From NCBI GenBank assembly GCA_002968845.1, contig PVBG01000005.1:307958-371957 (forward strand): a stretch of 64,000 nucleotides of DNA, in the 5' to 3' direction. Below the pieces are notes generated by a model. That model was not told the DNA's origin, searched no databases, and worked only from the letters and a program-made list of their open reading frames with translations. The DNA comes from Neorhizobium tomejilense. Its GTDB lineage: Bacteria; Pseudomonadota; Alphaproteobacteria; Rhizobiales; Rhizobiaceae. The first letter of the stretch is position 1; every line of letters starts with the position of its first letter. Positions 27,707 to 35,191 of this stretch are shown piece by piece. A program made the translations under genes and the position numbers.

Positions 27707-28273
27707 TCAGCTGCCGAAGGCGCGGGAGGTGATCGCCGCGTCGCCTGCGTCCGGGCCGTAATCGCCCTCGCCGGATACGCCTAGCAGCTCCTGGAGGCGA
27801 GTGCGGGCGCGGCTGACGCGGCTCTTGATCGTGCCGACGGCGCAGCCGCAGATGGCAGCCGCCTCCTCATAGGCGAAACCGGCAGCGCCCACGAGGATGA
27901 TCGCTTCGCGCTGATCGTCGGGCAGTTTGTCGAGGGCCTTGCGGAAATCCTGGAGGTCGAGCCGGCCGTACTGTTCCGGATGGACCGAAAACCGCTCGCT
28001 GAACAGGCCATCGCTATCCTGCACCTCGCGTCCGCGCTTTCGCATCTGGCTGTAGAATTCGTTGCGCAGGATGGTGAACAGCCAGGCCCGCATGTTGGTG
28101 CCGGCGGTGAAGCTGGTCTGGTTCGCCCAGGCCTTCATGATCGTATCCTGCACGAGGTCGTCCGCCTTGTCGTGCCGGCCGGTCAGGGATACAGCGAAAG
28201 CGCGCAGATTGGGCAGCGACGCGAGGAGGTCGCGTTTGAAGCCGCGATCGTCGATCTCGTCTTCCTTACTCAT
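27707..28273 (-). CDS. ecfG: General stress response sigma factor EcfG
   Basis: 188 residues. Sigma region 2 at about 20-85 (DKADDLVQDTIMKAW, NMRAWLFTILRN) and region 4 at 110-160 (LPDDQREAIILVGAAGFAYE, VGTIKSRVSRAR). ECF15 group, no transmembrane anti-sigma partner. ATGA overlap with nepR and divergent phyR define it as EcfG. Directs RNA polymerase to GGAAC/CGTT promoters; four such promoters can be read in this window, including those of its own operon and phyR. Confidence 0.93.
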   Translation of the reverse strand: MSKEDEIDDRGFKRDLLASLPNLRAFAVSLTGRHDKADDLVQDTIMKAWANQTSFTAGTNMRAWLFTILRNEFYSQMRKRGREVQDSDGLFSERFSVHPEQYGRLDLQDFRKALDKLPDDQREAIILVGAAGFAYEEAAAICGCAVGTIKSRVSRARTRLQELLGVSGEGDYGPDAGDAAITSRAFGS

Positions 28274-28485
28274 TTTGCGTTCACCGGCTTAGCGTTCTTC
28301 TCTGCCTGTTCCAGGCGTTCGAGAAGATCGAGGAAACGATCCGGAATGCCTTCTTCCTGTACTGCGTCGTAGAAGTCCCGTAACTTGCGGGATATGGATG
28401 CATTCGGCGGCACCGCTCCGGGTCGGACTTCATGGGGCTGGATTGCTGTCATCTCTTCTTTTTTTCTATTGTCGTCGTCACTCAT
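28270..28485 (-). CDS. nepR: Anti-sigma factor NepR
   Basis: 71 residues from ATG at 28485 (MSDDDNRKK...); a longer in-frame start would run into the promoter repeat. The core ISRKLRDFYDAVQEEGIPDR, then FLDLLERLE, is the two-helix NepR signature that clamps EcfG and is itself titrated by PhyR-P. Charged, disordered ends. It overlaps ecfG by 4 bp. Confidence 0.92.
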   Translation of the reverse strand: MSDDDNRKKEEMTAIQPHEVRPGAVPPNASISRKLRDFYDAVQEEGIPDRFLDLLERLEQAEKNAKPVNAK

Positions 28486-28522
28486 CACGCGGGCAGCCTG
28501 TTGCGATATCGTCGGGCAGAAG

Positions 28523-28547
28523 AATTCCTGGCGGCAAAAAAAGTTCC
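28523..28547 (-). promoter_or_regulatory. EcfG-type promoter of nepR-ecfG
   Basis: Minus strand GGAAC (28547-28543), 18-nt spacer, TT (28524-28523). The -35 matches perfectly and the -10 keeps only TT of CGTT, a pattern accepted by rhizobial EcfG/RpoE2. Autoregulation of nepR-ecfG is expected. Confidence 0.65.
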
Positions 28548-28567
28548 ACTCTTGCGGAACTTTTTTT
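28536..28567. repeat. Perfect 12-bp inverted repeat carrying both divergent -35 boxes
   Basis: AAAAAAAGTTCC (28536-28547) and GGAACTTTTTTT (28556-28567) separated by 8 bp. The GGAAC of each arm is the -35 element for a promoter pointing outward. Confidence 0.85.
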
Positions 28568-28580
28568 CCAGGCCCACGTT
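28556..28580 (+). promoter_or_regulatory. EcfG-type promoter of phyR
   Basis: GGAAC (28556-28560), exactly 16 nt, CGTT (28577-28580), 43 bp upstream of the phyR ATG. Full consensus match. Confidence 0.8.
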
Positions 28581-28623
28581 CATAACAGGTCAATTGCCCA
28601 CTGGGCACCGAGGGAGATTTTGT

Positions 28624-29418
28624 ATGTCACTCACCACACGCGTTGCGTCTCACCTTCCATATCTGCGTCGGTATGCTCGCGCCGTCACCGGATCACAGAC
28701 CTCGGGAGACGCCTATGTTGCCGCGGTCCTGGAAGCGTTGATCGCAGACGTTTCGATATTCCCCGAAACGTCCAAGGACCGTGTCTCGCTCTATAAACTC
28801 TTTGTTACAATTTTTGGTTCCACGAACATTGAGATTCGCCCCATCGAATCGCCGTTCGCCTGGGAGCAGCGCGCGGCAGCCAATCTCTCGATGCTTCCCT
28901 CTCAGTCGCGGCATGCCTTTCTGCTGGTCTCGGTCGAAGGTTTCAGCATCGAGGAAGCCGCCGAAGTCCTCGAAGTCAGCACTGCCGAGGTGAACCGCCT
29001 GCTCGAAGACGCGACCCGCGAAATCTCTCGGCAGGTGGCAACCGACATCATGATCATCGAGGACGAGCCGCTGATCGCGCTCGACATCGAGCAGATGGTG
29101 CAGGATCTCGGCCACCGCGTCACGGGTATCGCCCGCACCCACAAGGAAGCGGTATCGCTCTTCCAGTCTTCGCACCCGAAAATGGTGCTGGCCGACATCC
29201 AGCTTGCTGACGGCAGCTCCGGGATCGACGCGGTCAACGAAATCCTGAAGTCTTCGAGCGTGCCGGTGATCTTCATCACCGCCTTTCCGGAACGGCTTCT
29301 CACCGGCGAACGCCCGGAACCGGCCTTCCTGGTCACCAAGCCGTTCAATCCGGACATGGTGAAGGCCTTGATCAGCCAGGCGCTGTTCTTCAACGAAGCC
29401 GTCAGGGCCGCTGCTTGA
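28624..29418 (+). CDS. phyR: General stress response regulator PhyR
   Basis: 264 residues from ATG at 28624. N-terminal EcfG-like sigma decoy domain (1-135; SRHAFLLVSVEGFSIEEAAE, VSTAEVNRLLEDA) fused to a C-terminal receiver (141-260) with Asp146/147, phospho-acceptor Asp191, Thr219 and Lys239 all present. Phosphorylation exposes the decoy domain, which sequesters NepR and frees EcfG. Divergent from nepR-ecfG across the shared promoter palindrome; the HRXXN kinase downstream is a candidate phosphodonor. Confidence 0.95.
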   Translation: MSLTTRVASHLPYLRRYARAVTGSQTSGDAYVAAVLEALIADVSIFPETSKDRVSLYKLFVTIFGSTNIEIRPIESPFAWEQRAAANLSMLPSQSRHAFLLVSVEGFSIEEAAEVLEVSTAEVNRLLEDATREISRQVATDIMIIEDEPLIALDIEQMVQDLGHRVTGIARTHKEAVSLFQSSHPKMVLADIQLADGSSGIDAVNEILKSSSVPVIFITAFPERLLTGERPEPAFLVTKPFNPDMVKALISQALFFNEAVRAAA

Positions 29419-29448
29419 TCCCATCGGCGGCAGTCGGGCCGGCAGGCC

Positions 29449-29474
29449 GGAACAATATACAACAGGTGGGCGTT
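29449..29474 (+). promoter_or_regulatory. EcfG-type promoter of the DUF1328 gene
   Basis: GGAAC (29449-29453), 17-nt spacer, CGTT (29471-29474), 25 bp before the ATG at 29500. The spacer is one longer than at phyR but within the range accepted in rhizobia. Confidence 0.65.
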
Positions 29475-29499
29475 CTGGCGCATCCGAAGAGGAAAACCC

Positions 29500-29664
29500 A
29501 TGTTGTATTATGCTCTTGTCTGCCTGCTCGTGGCGATTGTCACCGGTGCGCTCGGCTTCAGCGGCATAGCGGGAACGGCAACGGGTCTCGCCCAGCTCCT
29601 GTTTTTCCTCTTTCTCGCACTGCTGCTGATATCGCTGGTCGTCGGGTTGTTCCGGCGCGTTTGA
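29500..29664 (+). CDS. DUF1328 small membrane protein
   Basis: 54 residues ([20 protein letters not shown] ... LFRRV), two hydrophobic helices separated by SGIAGTATG. This matches the small DUF1328/YtjA family in size, the AxxTGxLGFxGIAG core and the hydrophobic tail. Preceded by GAGGAAA as Shine-Dalgarno and an EcfG-type promoter, so it is probably a stress-induced inner-membrane protein. Function unknown in the family. Confidence 0.85.
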   Translation: MLYYALVCLLVAIVTGALGFSGIAGTATGLAQLLFFLFLALLLISLVVGLFRRV

Positions 29665-29767
29665 CGTCCTATAAAAGGCGGATAATCATGCTCATAAATG
29701 CGGGTATCCATGCGTTCGGCAGGCGCCCAGTTTTCCCAGCTAGCCCGCGGACGGAGTGAGGAATTTG

Positions 29768-30769
29768 GTGCATCCCCTGACATGGCAGCAGGCTGGTCAG
29801 AGTGATGACAAGTTACGTGAATTTTTCATGCCGGCACTCGTGGATCTCGGCGCCAGCATCATGATCCAGGACGCCGGCCGGAATTACCTCTTCGTCACGC
29901 ATCTTCCGGAGGTCTGGGCTGTCGAGCATGTCAGGACACCCACAGATGTCAGCCTGTTCGGCGAGGAGGTCGGGGCAAAGCTCGCGACCCTCAAGGACGG
30001 CATGACGGAAGCCGGGCGCAAGGGCCATATCGAGATTACCATCGGCACCGAGCAGATTTACGAGTTCCGGGTCCAGACAGTGGAATTCTCCAATGGCGGC
30101 CTGCATTTCGTCACCACGATCATTGACCGCTCCGAGGAGCGTCACCGCGAGCGGCTGTTGCGCGCGCTGCTGCGGGAAGTCAGCCACCGCTCCAAGAACC
30201 TGCTCGCCATCATCCAGAGCATCGCGTTGCAGACGGCCCGTTATTCGGGCTCGCTGGAACTGTTTCTGCACAAGTTCCGGGGGCGGCTCTATTCCCTTTC
30301 GCAGAGCCAGGACCTGATCACCGATTCCAGCTGGCGCGGCGCCTACTTTTTCGAGCTGGTGCAGCAGCAGACGGAAAAATACCTGCCCGAGAACAAGCAT
30401 CTGGTGCGCGTCCACGGCGACAATATTCTTCTGACGCCGAACGCTTCGCTGCATATCGGGCTGGCGCTGCATGAGCTGATCGTCAACGCTGTCAGCCACG
30501 GCTCGCTTTTGCGCAGCGGCAGGGTGATCAACGTCACCTGCACCCGCATGCATCTCAACGGCCATGACTCGCTCGAAATGATCTGGGACGAGGTGCTGGA
30601 CGCCAGCCGGAGTCCCGAAGATACCGAGGACTCGCTGAAAGCGCATTTCGGCAGCACCGTGCTGGAACGTGTCGTTCCGGCCTCCGTCAACGGCAAGGCG
30701 CAATACGTCATCTCCAGCGACCGCATCAGCTATCGGCTGGTCTTCCCACTGGAGAGTGGCGGGGACTGA
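29768..30769 (+). CDS. HRXXN-type (HWE/HisKA_2) sensor histidine kinase
   Basis: 333 residues from GTG at 29768 (GAGGAA 5 bp upstream); GTG at 29756 would add four residues. No membrane helix. An N-terminal PAS-like sensor (about 18-125), then the dimerisation helix with phospho-His140 in SHRSKNLLAIIQ, the HRxxN motif of kinases that feed PhyR. The ATPase N box is ALHELIVNAVSHG and WDEV carries the Trp-containing G1 region. Position beside phyR makes it a candidate general stress response kinase; what it senses is unknown. Confidence 0.88.
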   Translation: MHPLTWQQAGQSDDKLREFFMPALVDLGASIMIQDAGRNYLFVTHLPEVWAVEHVRTPTDVSLFGEEVGAKLATLKDGMTEAGRKGHIEITIGTEQIYEFRVQTVEFSNGGLHFVTTIIDRSEERHRERLLRALLREVSHRSKNLLAIIQSIALQTARYSGSLELFLHKFRGRLYSLSQSQDLITDSSWRGAYFFELVQQQTEKYLPENKHLVRVHGDNILLTPNASLHIGLALHELIVNAVSHGSLLRSGRVINVTCTRMHLNGHDSLEMIWDEVLDASRSPEDTEDSLKAHFGSTVLERVVPASVNGKAQYVISSDRISYRLVFPLESGGD

Positions 30770-31101
30770 AAGAGAGTCGGTAGTGGTTAGTCGTTAGTGA
30801 GTAGTTTTCGAGGTCGGCCTGACGTCTCGCGACGAAGGTATTTGCTGAAATCCTGCGCTCTGTCGTAGCGATCATCACCCACTACCCACAAAACTGAGCT
30901 GGCTCGGTTCCGATTGACGGAGCCGAGCCAGTTCGTCTCTTCGAGGGGGATTGAAGAGTATGTCCGAAGGCTTTGTAGGGCGGGGGACGGGGGGTCGCCT
31001 TCGAACATTCATATAACGAGCGCCCCGGAAATAGGTTCCGGCAGTTCGAAACTTTTTTTGAAATTTTTTGAGGGCTGTTTTTGGGGCTGGGCCGAACGAA
31101 A
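30770..31101. other. Non-coding spacer with repeats
   Basis: No convincing gene. 30778-30810 is a run of TAGT/TTAGT-type imperfect repeats, and a partly complementary ACCCACTACCCAC lies at 30877-30889. CTGGCTCGG (30899-30907) pairs with CCGAGCCAG (30923-30931). Poly-T and poly-A-rich stretches follow near 31045-31080. Short overlapping reading frames here have no family likeness. Confidence 0.55.
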
Positions 31102-31125
31102 AATGGCGGCTTTGCAGCCGCCATT
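31097..31125 (-). terminator. Rho-independent terminator of the leftward importer operon
   Basis: AATGGCGGCT (31102-31111) pairs with AGCCGCCATT (31116-31125) around a 4-nt loop. On the minus strand it runs into TTTTTCG. It lies 24 bp past the permease stop. Confidence 0.85.
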
Positions 31126-31149
31126 CGGATCGAGCCGGTGTCCGTAAGA

Positions 31150-32076
31150 TCAGTGCTTGAGTGCCCTTGGGTCGAGCGCGTCGCGGATAGCGTCTCCCAT
31201 GTAGTTGACGCTGAGCACCGTGGCGGAGATTGCCAGTCCCGGCCACAAAACGCGCGAAGGCGTGAGCTGCAGGAAGTTTGCCCCATCGAACAACAGCCGC
31301 CCCCAGGTCGGGAAGTCCGAGGGAAAACCGAGGCCGAGGAAGCTCAGCGCCGATTCCGTGATGATCGCCGAGGCGATGCCCAATGTCGCGGAAACCATGA
31401 TCGAGCTCAGCACGTTCGGCAGGATGTGCTTGAGGATGATCCGATACTCCCGCATGCCGCTCGATTTCGCCGCCAGGATGAATTCTTGGCTTTTGACGGC
31501 CAGCACGTCGCCGCGCACGATCCGGGCGGTGTGCATCCAGCTGGTGATCCCGATCACGAAGACGATCAGGATGAAGATGCCGGTTTCGGGCCCGAATGCA
31601 GCCCGCAGCGTATCGCGGAACAGCATCAGGATGACGAGCAGCAGCGGCAGCAGCGGCAAGGCCAGGAACAGGTCGGTGATGCGCATCAGCGGCCCGTCGA
31701 GCCTGCGGATATAGCCGGAAACCACTCCGACCAGCGTCCCGAGGAAGAGCGCCAGCAGCATGGCCGTGATGCCGACCGCAAGCGAGATGCGGCCGCCGGC
31801 GAGCACCTGGGCAAGCATGTCCTTGCCCAGGTTGTCGGTACCGAACGGATGAGCCAGAGACGGCCATTGGTTCTTGTCGCGTATGTTGATGGCGTTCGGG
31901 GCCACGCGGTGGATATACGGGCCGACGAAGACCGCCAGGACTATGAAGGTAAAGACGATAAGCCCGACGACGCCGCCTCTATGGGCACGGAACTGGCGCC
32001 AGATGTCTGCAAGGGCCGATCGGGTGGGAGTTGCCGCCTTGGCGGGCGGCGCGGTTGCGACGGTCGCATCAGTCAT
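31150..32076 (-). CDS. Peptide-type ABC permease (DppC/GsiD-like)
   Basis: 308 residues from the ATG at 32076 (MTDATVATAPP), which overlaps the upstream permease stop by 8 bp; the longer frame start is rejected. N-terminal helix, HPFGTDNLGKDMLAQVLAGG motif, loop EFILAAKSSGMREYRIILKH, and C-terminal DALDPRALKH. Part of the leftward operon 34866-31150. Confidence 0.9.
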   Translation of the reverse strand: MTDATVATAPPAKAATPTRSALADIWRQFRAHRGGVVGLIVFTFIVLAVFVGPYIHRVAPNAINIRDKNQWPSLAHPFGTDNLGKDMLAQVLAGGRISLAVGITAMLLALFLGTLVGVVSGYIRRLDGPLMRITDLFLALPLLPLLLVILMLFRDTLRAAFGPETGIFILIVFVIGITSWMHTARIVRGDVLAVKSQEFILAAKSSGMREYRIILKHILPNVLSSIMVSATLGIASAIITESALSFLGLGFPSDFPTWGRLLFDGANFLQLTPSRVLWPGLAISATVLSVNYMGDAIRDALDPRALKH

Positions 32077-33079
32077 AACGGATCCTCGGGTCAAGAATGC
32101 CGTAGAGCACATCGGCGATGAGGTTGAAGAGCACGATCAGCACCGCGAAGATGAAGGTCAGGGTCTGAACGAGGGGGATATCGGCACCCTGGACGGCGAT
32201 GATCAGAAGTTGGCCTAGGCCATTCACGCGAAAGATCTGCTCGGTAATGATGGCGCCCGAGAAGATCGTCGGCACGCCGAGCGCGATCACGGTGACGACC
32301 GGGATCAGGCTGTTGCGCAAAACGTGGATCAGCAGAACCGACTTTTCCTTGACGCCCTTGGCCCGCGCCGTGCGCACGTAGTCCTGGTGCAGGTTGTCCA
32401 GCATCGAGGCCCGCACGAAGCGGGTGATCTGCGACGCGTTGAAGAGCGACAGCACCGCCACCGGCAAGGCCATCTGCTTGATCTGCTGGACGAAGCTCGA
32501 GAAGTCGGTGACGACAAGGTTGGTGTCATAGACCGACGGGAACCATTGCAGATAGGAGGAGAAGATCACCACCAGCAGCACGCCGGTGAAGAAGGTCGGT
32601 ACCGAATAACCGACCATCGACACGAACGTGCCGATCTGGTCGAAGATCGAATACTGCTTGTAGGCGGAGATGACGCCAATCGGAACGGCGATCAACACTC
32701 CGAACACATAGGCGAGACCGACGACCCACAGCGTCTGGGGCAGGCGCTGGACGATCAGGTCGACCACCGGGCTTCTGGTCGCCCAGGAAAGCACCCGCAT
32801 GCGGTTTCCATCGCCGAACTGCCAACCGGTCATGCGTTCGAGGATGTTGAGGGGTTCGTTGATGAAGAATTGCTGCAGCCAATAGAGGTAGCGGAAGAAG
32901 AACGGCTGATCGAGGCCGAGCGATGCGCGGATCTGTTCGCGGACCTCTGGCGGGATCGTCAACGGCAGGTCGCCGGTGGGATCGTTGGGTGCAAGATCAA
33001 GCAGCGCGAAAATGACGAAGCTGATGATCAGCAACGTCGGGATTGCGAAGAGCAATCGCCGCAAAGTGTATGTGAACAT
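32069..33079 (-). CDS. Peptide-type ABC permease (DppB/GsiC-like)
   Basis: 336 residues. First helix LLFAIPTLLIISFVIFALLD followed by the substrate-side segment LAPNDPTGDLP, a long periplasmic insertion (about 85-120), and the loop DYVRTARAKGVKEKSVLLIH. Inner membrane channel half for the binding protein at 33157. Confidence 0.9.
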   Translation of the reverse strand: MFTYTLRRLLFAIPTLLIISFVIFALLDLAPNDPTGDLPLTIPPEVREQIRASLGLDQPFFFRYLYWLQQFFINEPLNILERMTGWQFGDGNRMRVLSWATRSPVVDLIVQRLPQTLWVVGLAYVFGVLIAVPIGVISAYKQYSIFDQIGTFVSMVGYSVPTFFTGVLLVVIFSSYLQWFPSVYDTNLVVTDFSSFVQQIKQMALPVAVLSLFNASQITRFVRASMLDNLHQDYVRTARAKGVKEKSVLLIHVLRNSLIPVVTVIALGVPTIFSGAIITEQIFRVNGLGQLLIIAVQGADIPLVQTLTFIFAVLIVLFNLIADVLYGILDPRIRYD

Positions 33080-33118
33080 CCATTAGTCTCCAGACTAGCA
33101 CGGAGAAGAAAATGCGGG

Positions 33119-33149
33119 CGCCGGGCCTGCCCCTGGGGCAGGCCCGGCG
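33119..33149. repeat. 14-bp perfect hairpin between binding protein and permease
   Basis: CGCCGGGCCTGCCC (33119-33132) and GGGCAGGCCCGGCG (33136-33149) with a 3-nt loop, located 7 bp after the binding-protein stop on the minus strand. No T tract. Likely protects the upstream mRNA. Confidence 0.8.
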
Positions 33150-33156
33150 ATCGGCA

Positions 33157-34866
33157 TTACTTCGCGCGCGACCAGTCGGCGACGTTCCACAGTTCGCTGT
33201 CCCACGCATTCATCTTCACGCCGGCGAGCTTGAGAGAATGCGAGGAGACGCTGCCGCGATGGACGAGCGGGATATGCGCGCCTTCCTCGGTCAGCATGTC
33301 GTTGAGCTGTTTGGCAAGCGCGGCGCGCTTGTCGAGTTCGGCGGTCTTGGAGAGTTCGCCGACCAGCTTGTCATAGGCCGGGTTGCAGTAACGCGGGATG
33401 TTCTGGCCCTGCCAGCCGTTCGCCGGGCTAGGCACCTTGTCGCACAGCCATTCTGCGAGATACTTTTCCGGGTCGGTGCCGTCGAAGTTGTTGGTGTACA
33501 TTTCGACGTCGGCATAGAACTTTTGGAAGGTGTCCGGGCTTGCCGGATCGCCGCCGAAGAAGACCGAGGCGCTGGCATTGCGCAATTCGGCACCAACGCC
33601 GATCTGTGACCACATGTCCTTCACCAGTTCCTGGGTCGCCTGGCGAACCGAATTGGTGGAGGTCGCGTAGAGGTAGGAGAGCTTCACGCCGTTCTTGGCG
33701 CGGATGCCATCCGGACCCTTCTTCCAGCCGGCATCGTCAAGCAGCTTGTTGGCTGCCACGAGATCCTGCTTCAGGCACCAGCTGTCGTTCTTGGTGGAAG
33801 CGACTGCTGCCGGTGCGGGCACGATGTTGCAGGTCGCCTTGCCGGCTGCGCCGTAACCGGCCTCGACGATGATGTCGCGGTCGATGGCGAGCGAAAGCGC
33901 GCGGCGGACTGCCGGGTCGGAGAGCGACGGATGCGGGCCAGCGTCCTTGGTGGAACGCTTTGCGCCAAGCGACGGATCGGCATTGTAGTGGTTGAGGTTG
34001 ATACGTTCGACCTGCGTGCCGAAGGACGTCACCAACTTGCCCTTGCCGGCGGCAACCATCTTGGCGAGGATTTCCGGCTCTACCTGCATGTTCCAGGCAT
34101 AGTCGTATTCGCCGGTTTCGAGAACGGCGCGCGCGGCCGACGCTGCATCACCGCCACCCTTGAGGGTGACCGACGCGAAGGCCGGCTTTGCCGTATCGCG
34201 GTAGTTCGTGTTGGCGGTCAGCGTGATGACGTCGTTCGGCTTGAATTCCTTGACGACGAAAGGACCGGTGCCGATCGGGCCGAAATTGGCGGAGGTGCAG
34301 CCCGGGGCCTTGGCGCCGACGCAGTTTTCGAACTGCTTCTTCTGGATGACCGGCGACTGCGCGCCGACGAAGGCGCTGTAGGGATAGGGTTTCGGTTCGG
34401 TGAATGTGATCTTGACCGTCTGCGGATCGGGCGCCTCGACGCTCTTGACGCCCTCGTACTGGGCGGCCTGGGCGCAACCGCCGTCCGGCGCGATGCAGTA
34501 TTTCCAGGTGAAGATGACGTCGTCAGCGGTAAAAGGCGTGCCGTCCGACCACTTGACCCCTGGCTTGATCTTCCAGGTCATGCTCATCAGGTCCTTGGCG
34601 ACGCCGCCGTTTTCGACGGTCGGAATCTCGGTGACCAGCGTCGGCACGAGCCCGCCCTTTTCGTCGTAGCGGGCGAGCGGTTCGATCACCATCGAGGACG
34701 CGTAGACTTCCTTGGTGCCGCCGGAGAGGTAGGGGTTCATCGTTGAAACGGCCTGCCAGAACAGGATCTTCAGATCCCCGTCAGTGCCGGGGGCCGCGTA
34801 GGCGGCCGAGCCTGCGAAGGCCAGGGCGGCTACGGTGCCGGCCAGAAGAAGTTTGAGGTTTTTCAT
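33157..34866 (-). CDS. Peptide-type ABC binding protein (family 5)
   Basis: 569 residues. Signal peptide 1-24 (LLLAGTVAALAFAGSAAYAA). Family 5 fold, with MTWKIKPGVKWSDGTPFTAD (about 97-116) and the closing GAHIPLVHRGSVSSHS. Two Cys-containing loops (ENCVGAKAPGCTSAN; LCDKVPSPANG) suggest disulfides. Periplasmic. Its ATPase is encoded on the other strand at 36372, so both operons must be coexpressed. Confidence 0.9.
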   Translation of the reverse strand: MKNLKLLLAGTVAALAFAGSAAYAAPGTDGDLKILFWQAVSTMNPYLSGGTKEVYASSMVIEPLARYDEKGGLVPTLVTEIPTVENGGVAKDLMSMTWKIKPGVKWSDGTPFTADDVIFTWKYCIAPDGGCAQAAQYEGVKSVEAPDPQTVKITFTEPKPYPYSAFVGAQSPVIQKKQFENCVGAKAPGCTSANFGPIGTGPFVVKEFKPNDVITLTANTNYRDTAKPAFASVTLKGGGDAASAARAVLETGEYDYAWNMQVEPEILAKMVAAGKGKLVTSFGTQVERINLNHYNADPSLGAKRSTKDAGPHPSLSDPAVRRALSLAIDRDIIVEAGYGAAGKATCNIVPAPAAVASTKNDSWCLKQDLVAANKLLDDAGWKKGPDGIRAKNGVKLSYLYATSTNSVRQATQELVKDMWSQIGVGAELRNASASVFFGGDPASPDTFQKFYADVEMYTNNFDGTDPEKYLAEWLCDKVPSPANGWQGQNIPRYCNPAYDKLVGELSKTAELDKRAALAKQLNDMLTEEGAHIPLVHRGSVSSHSLKLAGVKMNAWDSELWNVADWSRAK

Positions 34867-35191
34867 GCTGCTATTCCCCTTATCGTTCTCTTATGAGTTG
34901 TGGTTGGGCATGCCGGTCAAGCCGGCTTTTTATGCCTCGGGACTGCGAAGTCGCCTTCCTCAACTTATTGACTTCGCAGCGTATTTCTTGTCCGTTCCTC
35001 CTCCGAAACTAGCTTAAGAACAAGTTTCATCCTGCCGCTTTTGGCGAGCATGATCAAATTTTGAGCCATCTAAGCATAGGCCTATTTTCCGTTCAAGCCG
35101 GAAAATTGAAGCTTGCAAAATCGTGTCTTCGCGTCGCAATATCCGCTCCGACCAGAGTGGGAAACAGCAAGAAAACAATGAGGTCTGCGTA
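34867..35191. promoter_or_regulatory. Divergent control region with two inverted repeats
   Basis: 325 bp between the importer operon and the hydrolase/ATPase operon. CTGCGAAGTC (34943-34952) and GACTTCGCAG (34970-34979) form 10-bp arms with a 17-nt gap. ATTTTCCG (35084-35091) and CGGAAAAT (35099-35106) form 8-bp arms with a 7-nt gap. Either could bind a regulator controlling both operons. No gene seen. Confidence 0.5.

Noticed and set aside
30787..31008. Possible 73-residue gene on the minus strand in the kinase downstream spacer
   Set aside because: Runs through repeats and a hairpin, has no ribosome-binding site and no recognised family.
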